Assembly (NCBI GenBank): GCA_964414205.1
Contig: CAYPVP010000003.1
Location: 1-48,301 of the forward strand
From: STD2-102 sp964414205
Lineage (GTDB): Bacteria; Bacillota; Clostridia; Christensenellales; CAG-917
Reading direction: 5' to 3'
DNA length: 48,301 bases
The notes under the pieces are model-generated. The model saw only the letters and a program-made list of their open reading frames with translations, had not been told where the DNA came from and made no database searches. This document shows positions 42,096-48,301 of this stretch, piece by piece (the stretch's first letter is position 1; each line of letters opens with the position of its first letter). A program made the translations under genes and the position numbers.

Positions 42096-43545
42096 TGTTG
42101 TATCTTTTTCTTTTGATGCTGGGTTTCAAAGAATTGTCGGTGTTTGATTCAACAACAATTTCAACTCCTTCTTTTGTAAGAATTTCAACTGCATTTTTTT
42201 CAAACTCAAAACTCTTTATGTTTCGCGTGAATGCCAAGACATAGTGGTTGTTGAAACTGATTGAAGAACAGGAATAGTGATTGTGCAGTGATGGCGTAAT
42301 CAAAAATTCATATCTGTCAACAAGCGATTGAAATTCATCAGGAGTTTTCACTCTGCCAATGGCAGAAAAAGCAACGGTAGTTGGAATTTCGCCAACAATT
42401 CTAGAAGCCAATTTCATGCCAAAAGTTTTGAAACAAAGAGGAATAGCACCCAAAATAGGGCTTTTTTGGTCACGAATGTTTGTGTTTATGTTTTTGACAA
42501 GCCAATCTTTTTCGGTGCATTCTGCCAAACGAGATTTGATTTTGTCAATGATTTCTTGCAGTGTAGCATTGTCGTTTTTTTCGCCAATTTGAGCAAAATA
42601 GGCAAAGTTGCGAACTGTTTCAGATTGAAGTCGTGTTCTAAGGTTGATTGGAATTTCCAAAACGATTGGTTTTTTGCTGTTGGTGTTTTTCTTGCATTTT
42701 TGTGATGCTTTTATCAAAACTGCTGAAAGAAAATGTGTTATGGAGCAATCATATTTTTTTGCTGTCGCTTTGAGTTGGTCTTCTTTCATGTTGAGCAAGT
42801 TGATTTCTGTGTTTTTTCCAAGAGATTTGCCTTTGAGAGTGAACGCAGGAACGCCTGTGCGAGAAGCAAAAGATTTGAGGTCTGCATGGCGAGCATAACT
42901 GTCTTCCATTTCGTCAACAGTTGGTTGATTGTTTATGTCAAGTCGGTTTGTCATTGACGCAATTTTGTGACCAGTCAATTCAAAATAGCGAGCCATCAAT
43001 GTGTTGACAAAAAGCACAGCACCAGTTCCATCGGTCAAACAGTGAAAAACTTCAAAGCCGATTCTGTTTTTTTTGAAAGTAACACGGAACAAATGCTGTT
43101 CTGATTTGAGCGAAACAGGCAAACAAGGTGTTTCCCCGTCTTGACTTATGCGAGCCTTTTCTTTTGTTTTTTGAAGATAAAACCAAAAAACACCTGCTTT
43201 CAAAACGCAGTCGAAAGTAGGAAAGCGTTTGACAGTGTCTTCAAGTGCTTGTTGCAAAGGTGCAAGTTGAACATTATCGTTCAAAACAACTGAAATGCGA
43301 AAAACCATGTTCCATGTTCGTGATTTGTTTGCAGGATAAATTTTTGCAGCATTGTCCAAAGGATACCAGTTGTCATCTTTGCTTGGAACAATGTCTTCAT
43401 TGATGTGCCACTTGCCAGAAAGTGATTTGGTTTTCTCTTTTTGTGGGGAGGCAAAACTGCTGTTTTTCAAAGTGTTTTCGAGTTCAGCCTCAGCAGAAAT
43501 TTGAAAACATTCCATATTTTTTTCTTCTTTTTTTTGTTCAATCAT
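42076..43545 (-). CDS. Condensation/alcohol acetyltransferase-type acyltransferase
   Basis: A 489-residue CoA-dependent acyltransferase-fold protein. After a ~45-residue polar leader the fold begins WYPLDNAAKIYP, typical of this Clostridial group, followed by LQQALEDTVKRFPTF. The catalytic HxxxDG is HCLTDGTGA at about residue 180, and the second-lobe motif region is VLEIPINLRTRLQ with FAYFAQ. The fold is shared with alcohol acetyltransferases, PapA-type esterifying enzymes and NRPS condensation domains; no carrier-protein or NRPS gene is nearby, so a stand-alone acyl transfer to an alcohol or amine is likely. The substrate is unknown. GGAG 6 nt before the ATG fixes the start. Confidence 0.8.
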   Translation of the reverse strand: MIEQKKEEKNMECFQISAEAELENTLKNSSFASPQKEKTKSLSGKWHINEDIVPSKDDNWYPLDNAAKIYPANKSRTWNMVFRISVVLNDNVQLAPLQQALEDTVKRFPTFDCVLKAGVFWFYLQKTKEKARISQDGETPCLPVSLKSEQHLFRVTFKKNRIGFEVFHCLTDGTGAVLFVNTLMARYFELTGHKIASMTNRLDINNQPTVDEMEDSYARHADLKSFASRTGVPAFTLKGKSLGKNTEINLLNMKEDQLKATAKKYDCSITHFLSAVLIKASQKCKKNTNSKKPIVLEIPINLRTRLQSETVRNFAYFAQIGEKNDNATLQEIIDKIKSRLAECTEKDWLVKNINTNIRDQKSPILGAIPLCFKTFGMKLASRIVGEIPTTVAFSAIGRVKTPDEFQSLVDRYEFLITPSLHNHYSCSSISFNNHYVLAFTRNIKSFEFEKNAVEILTKEGVEIVVESNTDNSLKPSIKRKRYNKVYNMS

Positions 43546-43635
43546 AATTTACTCCAAATAAATGGTAAACAAAAATCAATTTGAAACAATGCTTGAAGTG
43601 TTTTGCAATGTTTGTGAGGTTTGCTACCTAAACAG

Positions 43636-43665
43636 ATTATATACCATATTTCACAAAACATGCAA
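43636..43665 (-). promoter_or_regulatory. Acyltransferase promoter
   Basis: Minus-strand TTGCAT (43665-43660), 18 bp, TATAAT (43641-43636). It shares CTTGCATGTT and TATATAATCTG with the ABC transporter promoter. Confidence 0.6.
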
Positions 43666-43769
43666 GCGAAAAACAAGAAAAATCTGAAAACAATTTTGCC
43701 AGCATAGAAAAATATAGATAAAATCACGCAAAATAATGGAGAAAGAATAGCAATAAAATGTTGATAATC

Positions 43770-43798
43770 TTGACATTGACTATAATTTGTGGCATACT
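43770..43798 (+). promoter_or_regulatory. nadABC promoter
   Basis: TTGACA (43770-43775), 17 bp, CATACT (43793-43798), start near 43805. A perfect TATAAT at 43781-43786 sits within the spacer but lacks a correctly placed -35. No NiaR-type palindrome was recognised. Confidence 0.55.
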
Positions 43799-43830
43799 TT
43801 TTTAGATTATCAAAATAAGGACAAGAAAAA

Positions 43831-44742
43831 ATGGATAGTGAAAAAATTGCCAAGTTAAAGCGTTTGAAAAAAGAAAAAAATGCTGTGATTTTGGCACATT
43901 ATTATATAAGCGAAGAAGTGCAAGAGGTTGCCGACTATGTTGGTGATTCGTTTTTTTTGAGCAAACTCGCCACCAAAATTCCTGAAACAACCATATGTTA
44001 TGCTGGCGTCAAATTTATGGCAGAAAGTGCAAAAATTTTGAACCCTGACAAAACGGTGCTTATGCCAGATTTTGATGCCGATTGTCCAATGGCACACATG
44101 GCAACAGTGGAAAAAGTCAAAGAAATGAAAGAAAAGATTGAAGATTTGGCAGTTGTTTGCTACATCAATTCAACAACTCAACTCAAATGCGTTTCAGATG
44201 TTTGCGTGACAAGTGCAAATGCAGTCAAAATTGTGAAAAATTTGAAACAAAAAAACATATTTTTTATTCCTGACAAAAATTTGGGAAACTATGTTGCAAA
44301 GCAAGTGCCTGAAAAAAATTTCTTTTTCAATGATGGCTATTGTCCAATTCACAATTTCATTTCATTGCAAAGCGTGCAAGGTTTCAAATTGAAAAACCCA
44401 AATGCAAAAGTGCTAGCACACCCAGAATGCCCTGAAAACATCTTGAATGAAGCCGATTTTGTCGGTAGCACTTCAATGATAATTGACTATGCAGAAAAAA
44501 GTTGTGAAAATGAATTTTTGATTTTGACTGAAAATGGAATTGCATTTGAACTCAAAAACAAATTGAACGGCAAAAAATTCAGTTTTGTTGAAGATGACAA
44601 ATGCTGTGAAGATATGAAAAAAATTACAATTGACAAAGTCATTGATGTTTTAGAAAACAACACAAATGAAGTTTTTGTCGATGAAAAAACAAGAGAAATG
44701 GCGTTGATTCCACTTGAAAGAATGTTGGAAATGGCAAAATAG
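43831..44742 (+). CDS. nadA: Quinolinate synthase
   Basis: Condenses iminoaspartate with dihydroxyacetone phosphate to quinolinate in NAD synthesis, using an oxygen-sensitive [4Fe-4S] cluster. The 303-residue three-domain protein starts VILAHYYISEEVQEVADYVGDS, the family signature, with CYAGVKFMAESAKIL, the first cluster Cys in ADCPMAHM or VVCYINS, PDKNLGNYVAKQ, GYCPIHNF and HPECPENI. AAGGACA precedes the ATG. The stop lies 4 bp before nadB. Confidence 0.96.
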   Translation: MDSEKIAKLKRLKKEKNAVILAHYYISEEVQEVADYVGDSFFLSKLATKIPETTICYAGVKFMAESAKILNPDKTVLMPDFDADCPMAHMATVEKVKEMKEKIEDLAVVCYINSTTQLKCVSDVCVTSANAVKIVKNLKQKNIFFIPDKNLGNYVAKQVPEKNFFFNDGYCPIHNFISLQSVQGFKLKNPNAKVLAHPECPENILNEADFVGSTSMIIDYAEKSCENEFLILTENGIAFELKNKLNGKKFSFVEDDKCCEDMKKITIDKVIDVLENNTNEVFVDEKTREMALIPLERMLEMAK

Positions 44743-44746
44743 GAAA

Positions 44747-46069
44747 ATGGAAAAATTTGATACGATAATTGTGGGAACGGGCGTTGCTGGACTGTATGCA
44801 ACTCTCAACCTCGAAAGAAGCAAAAACATTTTGTTGATTACAAAAGATGACCTTGAAAACAGTGACTCCTATTTGGCGCAAGGTGGAATTTCTGCGTTGC
44901 TTTCTGATGAAGACTATGACACCTATTTTGAAGACACCATGAAAGCAGGAAAATATAAAAACGACAAAACTGCCGTTGCTGAAATGATTCGTCAATCTCA
45001 CTCTATTGTTGGAGATTTGATTGAAATTGGTGTCGATTTTGACAGAACCCCTGATGGAGACATTGCATTTACAAGAGAAGGTGGACATTCAGTTTTCAGA
45101 ATTTTGCACCACAAAGATGTGACTGGCAAAGAGATTGTTGAAAAACTTATGGCAAGTGTCAAAAAACTTCCAAATGTGACAATGCGTGACCACCAAACAA
45201 TGGTTGACCTTGTGACCGATGGCAACGAATGTCGTGGAATTGTTGTCAGAAAAGAAGATGGAAGCCTTGTTCAATATTTTGCTCGTGACACAATTTTGGC
45301 TACTGGTGGAATTGGTGGGCTTTTTAGAAACTCCACAAACTTTCCTCACATCACAGGTGATTCATTTGCACTTGCAATTCGCAACAACATCGAACTTGAA
45401 AACCTAAACTACATTCAAATTCACCCAACAGTTCTTTTTTCAAAAAACAAGGGAAGACGCTTTTTGATTTCTGAATCTGCAAGAGGTGAGGGCGCATATT
45501 TGGTGAATGAAGATGGTGAAAGATTTGTAAACGAACTTTTGCCTCGTGATGTCGTGACTGATGCAATTTGCAAAGAAATGCAAAAGTCAAACACTGACCA
45601 TGTCTATTTGAACTTTTCAAAAATTGAAAAAGAAGAAATTTTGAATCACTTTCCAAACATATACAAAAGATGCTTGGAAGAAGGCTATGACATCACCAAA
45701 GAGCCAATTCCTGTCACACCTGCTCAACACTATTTGATGGGTGGAATAAAGGCTGATTTGAACGGACAAACTTCAATGAAAAACCTTTTTGCTGTTGGAG
45801 AAACTGCTTGCAATGGTGTTCATGGTGCAAACAGGCTCGCCAGCAACTCTTTGCTTGAAAGTTTGGTCTTTGCTCGCAACGCATCAAGAAAAATCAACAA
45901 TGACAAATCACCAATGAAAGAAACAATGCCACTTGCTGATGCTCAACTCAAAATCTATGAAGATGTTGAAAAATGGAGCGAAAACAATCGACAAATGGTT
46001 ATGAATGAAATAAAAGAAAAGGACAAAGAATTTTATGATAAATGGTGCAACTTTCAAACTCAACATTGA
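44747..46069 (+). CDS. nadB: L-aspartate oxidase
   Basis: FAD enzyme oxidising aspartate to iminoaspartate for NadA; in anaerobes fumarate is the likely acceptor. It has FAD GTGVAGLYATL, SYLAQGGISALL, the active-site EGGHSVFRILHH, HPTVLF, ESARGEGAYLVNEDGERF and HGANRLASNSLLESL. At 440 residues it is about 100 shorter than E. coli NadB, lacking most of the C-terminal helical domain, as in other compact Clostridial forms. ATG at 44747 follows AGGAAA; upstream in-frame starts lie inside nadA. Its 3' end overlaps nadC by 35 bp. Confidence 0.95.
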   Translation: MEKFDTIIVGTGVAGLYATLNLERSKNILLITKDDLENSDSYLAQGGISALLSDEDYDTYFEDTMKAGKYKNDKTAVAEMIRQSHSIVGDLIEIGVDFDRTPDGDIAFTREGGHSVFRILHHKDVTGKEIVEKLMASVKKLPNVTMRDHQTMVDLVTDGNECRGIVVRKEDGSLVQYFARDTILATGGIGGLFRNSTNFPHITGDSFALAIRNNIELENLNYIQIHPTVLFSKNKGRRFLISESARGEGAYLVNEDGERFVNELLPRDVVTDAICKEMQKSNTDHVYLNFSKIEKEEILNHFPNIYKRCLEEGYDITKEPIPVTPAQHYLMGGIKADLNGQTSMKNLFAVGETACNGVHGANRLASNSLLESLVFARNASRKINNDKSPMKETMPLADAQLKIYEDVEKWSENNRQMVMNEIKEKDKEFYDKWCNFQTQH

Positions 46070-46922
46070 CAACTACATCAAACTCGCTTTGCAAGAAGAC
46101 ATAACAAGCGAAGATGTCACAACAAATGCTGTTATGCCTGTGCCTGTTTGGGGAACGGTCGATTTGATTGCAAAAGAAGACGGAATTCTTTGTGGAATTG
46201 ATGTTTTCAAGCGTTGTTTTGTGTTGCTTGATGAAACCGTAGAATTTGAAATTTCAAAAAAAGATGGCGACAAAATGCACAAAGGCGAAGTGATAGCAAA
46301 AGTTTTTGGCAACATTGACATTTTGCTGTCAGGTGAAAGAGTTGCACTCAACTATCTTCAAAGAATGTCAGGCATTGCAACTTTCACTCGTCAGTGTGCT
46401 CAAATGCTTGAAGGCACAAAAACAACTTTGCTTGACACAAGAAAGACAACGCCAAACAATCGAATTTTTGAAAAATATGCTGTCAAAATTGGTGGTGCAA
46501 CAAACCATCGCTACAATTTGTCTGATGGAGTCTTGTTGAAAGACAACCACATTGGGGCTGCGGGAAGTGTTAAAAAAGCAGTTGAAATGGCAAAAGCCTA
46601 TGCTCCATTTGTCAGAAAAATTGAAGTTGAAACTGAAACTTTGGACATGGTGCAAGAAGCCGTTGAAGCAGGTGCTGACATCATCATGCTTGACAACATG
46701 ACAAACGAAACAATGAAAGAAGCAATCAAGTTGATTGATGGCAAAGCACAAACTGAATGCTCTGGCAATGTCACCAAAGAAAGACTGAAAGAAATTGCCG
46801 AAATCGGTGTTGATTTTGTTTCGTCAGGTGCGTTGACCTATGGTGCTCCAATCATCGATTTGTCACTCAAAAATCTTCACCCCGTTGACAAAAATGCAAA
46901 GTTGTCAATCAAAAAAATGTAG
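46035..46922 (+). CDS. nadC: Nicotinate-nucleotide pyrophosphorylase (quinolinate phosphoribosyltransferase)
   Basis: Converts quinolinate and PRPP to nicotinate mononucleotide. 295 residues with ALQEDITSEDVTT, the N-terminal sandwich, SGERVALNYLQRMSGIAT, LDTRKTTPNNR, KIGGATNHRYNLSDGVLLKDNH (split here by the active-site loop), EVETETLDM, IIMLDNM and the FVSSGALTYGA phosphate loop. ATG at 46035 lies inside the nadB end (35-bp overlap) with AAGGACA upstream at a long spacing; no later start preserves the N-terminal helix. It is the last gene of nadABC. Confidence 0.96.
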   Translation: MINGATFKLNIDNYIKLALQEDITSEDVTTNAVMPVPVWGTVDLIAKEDGILCGIDVFKRCFVLLDETVEFEISKKDGDKMHKGEVIAKVFGNIDILLSGERVALNYLQRMSGIATFTRQCAQMLEGTKTTLLDTRKTTPNNRIFEKYAVKIGGATNHRYNLSDGVLLKDNHIGAAGSVKKAVEMAKAYAPFVRKIEVETETLDMVQEAVEAGADIIMLDNMTNETMKEAIKLIDGKAQTECSGNVTKERLKEIAEIGVDFVSSGALTYGAPIIDLSLKNLHPVDKNAKLSIKKM

Positions 46923-47123
46923 CGATAAAGTTTTGATTTTTGCCAAGTTGCAAATTCAACTTTCAATCAAAAGCAATGAAGAAACAATGTTAAAGTCAAT
47001 GAACAAGCGAATTGAAAACTCACTAACTACCAAATTGAATTGCAAACAAAAGCAAAGTTTATCTATTGAAAATTGCAAATCTAAACATTAAAAAGATTCA
47101 AAATTGAAAGAAAATAAAAACAA

Positions 47124-47153
47124 AAAAACCACACTCAACAGTGTGGTTTTTCA
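47124..47153 (+). terminator. nadABC terminator
   Basis: A perfect 12-bp stem AAAAACCACACT/AGTGTGGTTTTT with a CAAC loop, about 200 bp after the nadC stop. The intervening DNA and the rest of the gap 46923-47310 show no gene. Confidence 0.85.
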
Positions 47154-47248
47154 TTTTTGAATTGAAATGCTGTAAAACGTAATGTTGCCAACCCAATTTT
47201 CACCTATTTGGCAATAAATAAGTTATGCAATGATTTAGAAATGCAGTT

Positions 47249-47298
47249 TACGGTAAAATTAAGTTGTGACAACTACGGTCAAATTAAAATGTTGCAAC
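47249..47298. repeat. 25-bp imperfect tandem repeat, two copies
   Basis: Units 47249-47273 and 47274-47298 both start TACGGT and share AAATTAA and a GTTG-CAAC end. They lie just past the stop of the uL15-like gene. Confidence 0.7.
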
Positions 47299-47310
47299 TC
47301 AAAGATAATT

Positions 47311-48301
47311 CTATTTGACATTGCTGATGAGAGTGACTGTGCCACCAAGCAAAACAATCATTTTTTCAGCAATGTTTGTTATGCTGTTTGCTTCAACATT
47401 CAATTTTTTGTCAAGTGTTTTGCCAGCAGTGATGTTCAAAAAACTTGCAACTTGTGGAATCAATCCTTTTTGTTTCAGCGTGTCAAGATTGACAATTTCA
47501 TCATCATAGTAGGCTTTTGCGATGACATCAAGACTCACATTGACTTTGTTTTGCAGAAGAACATCTTTCGTAATGGTGTTTCTCACAAGTTTTACATCTT
47601 CATCTGAAATTTCATCTTTTGCAGTTGCCGTTGTTGTCGAAAAAATGTTTTTGTTTCTGATTTCTTGCAAAACTTTCAGTTTGTTGAATTCCAATGTTTT
47701 CATTTCTGAAATCACAACAACTCCCAAATTTTTTTCAATGGCTTCTTCATTTGTCATTTTTTCATATTCGTTGGAATAATCTTTTTCTACAAAATTGAGT
47801 TTTGGTTGAAAGTCGTTTATTGCAAACATATTGCAAAGTAGTTCAAGAGCAAGGTCGCAACTTTTTTTGTTTTTAATTTTGATTTTGCATGGAGTCTTTT
47901 TATATTTTTCTTCTTCGACAATTTTGTTTTTTGCACTTTCATTCAAATCATTTTCAGACAAAGCAATGAAAAGAGTGAGAATTTTGCCAATAATCACAAA
48001 CTTTGCTGTGATAAAACTTCCGACTTTGAAATTTTCCGAGGTTTTGAAAATTTTTGATGTTGATTTTTTTATGGACAGCAATTTGTTTTTTATTGATGAA
48101 TAATATTGTTTGATTTCATCATCAAGTTGTCCAAGTTTTACAACATAATCAGTTTTGTATTTTTTGACAACAACTACATCTTGTTTTTCCTCAAAATTCA
48201 AAATTTCAGAATCTTCAAAAGTTTGGGAGTCATCTTTGTTGTCAAACAAAAATATGTTGTTATCAAATTTTTTTGATGAAGCAATTTTATATATCAAATA
48301 C
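47311..48301 (-). CDS. uL15-like C-terminal domain protein (5' end outside window)
   Basis: At least 328 residues; the reading frame stays open to the window edge, where only a TTG (48297) could start it, so the true start probably lies beyond. Around residues 55-160 is a basic domain (YSSIKNKLLSIKKSTSKIF, KFVIIGKILTLFIALS, then TPCKIKIKNKKSCDLALELL) that recurs in many Christensenellales-like proteins. The last ~60 residues (VNLDTLKQKGLIP, KTLDKKLNVEANSIT, AEKMIVLLGGTV) resemble the C-terminal fold of ribosomal protein uL15/eL18. It is not the ribosomal protein itself: it lacks the glycine-rich N-terminus and ribosomal neighbours. Function unknown. Confidence 0.7.
   Translation of the reverse strand, partial: YLIYKIASSKKFDNNIFLFDNKDDSQTFEDSEILNFEEKQDVVVVKKYKTDYVVKLGQLDDEIKQYYSSIKNKLLSIKKSTSKIFKTSENFKVGSFITAKFVIIGKILTLFIALSENDLNESAKNKIVEEEKYKKTPCKIKIKNKKSCDLALELLCNMFAINDFQPKLNFVEKDYSNEYEKMTNEEAIEKNLGVVVISEMKTLEFNKLKVLQEIRNKNIFSTTTATAKDEISDEDVKLVRNTITKDVLLQNKVNVSLDVIAKAYYDDEIVNLDTLKQKGLIPQVASFLNITAGKTLDKKLNVEANSITNIAEKMIVLLGGTVTLISNVK

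Noticed and set aside
44714..44746. Earlier nadB start inside nadA
   Set aside because: The extra residues precede the Rossmann strand without family support; ATG at 44747 sits directly after the nadA stop with AGGAAA.

Overview
The window is a strongly AT-rich stretch of bacterial chromosome that uses the standard code: TGA is a stop throughout and TGG encodes Trp. Promoters are of the Gram-positive sigma-A type (TTGACA, about 17 bp, TATAAT), most genes have GGAG-type ribosome sites, and many transcripts end at intrinsic hairpin-plus-U terminators. An oxygen-sensitive glycyl radical enzyme, an A-type flavodiiron protein, type III glutamine synthetase, a purine riboswitch and a uL15-like repeat-domain protein together suggest an uncultured anaerobic Clostridia-type Bacillota, perhaps a Christensenellales-like gut lineage. 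That placement is inference. I see no phage, plasmid, IS element or CRISPR array.

Layout. Positions 1-5292 (minus) hold a tightly overlapped surface-glycan operon: DegT aminotransferase, initiating sugar-phosphate transferase, GT2, UDP-sugar dehydrogenase, GT4, and the first codons of a further gene. A leaderless nucleotidyltransferase gene reads away from it (5560-6714). Positions 7060-9461 (minus) form an oxidative or nitrosative stress block: flavodiiron protein, Crp/Fnr regulator, small ferredoxin and thioredoxin, with a Crp-type palindrome at about -41.5 before the ferredoxin. A hotdog thioesterase (9968-10435) and a membrane diguanylate cyclase (10829-11953) follow. At 12108-16080 an SCP2-fused glycyl radical enzyme sits with its activase. 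A DUF308 membrane protein and a 919-residue ABC ATPase-permease are convergent.

Positions 20965-24247 form an amino-sugar block: GlmM, a stand-alone GlmU-like acetyltransferase, and divergent NagB. Next come a zinc-ribbon membrane protein, a leaderless Xre regulator and a C_GCAxxG_C_C redox protein, then a guanine riboswitch controlling an NCS2 purine permease. Type III glutamine synthetase is followed by a degenerate M28-like membrane protein, a small unknown protein and a WYL regulator. Then come tRNA-Gln(CUG), a 20-bp minisatellite, two probable paralogous membrane proteins, a lipoprotein and a small unknown protein. The right part carries a methionine operon (MetF, stand-alone MetH activation domain, MetH lacking that domain), a condensation-type acyltransferase, nadABC, and a uL15-like protein cut by the window edge.

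Two themes stand out. First, many intergenic gaps hold tandem repeats at different stages of decay (units of 7 to about 120 bp, all unlike each other). Second, several proteins are split or altered versions of textbook enzymes: GlmU without its uridylyltransferase half, MetH without its reactivation domain, an M28 fold without recognisable metal ligands, and a glycyl radical enzyme with a lipid-carrier-type domain. These are the best candidates for undescribed biology; I found no clearly novel multi-gene defence or mobile system.
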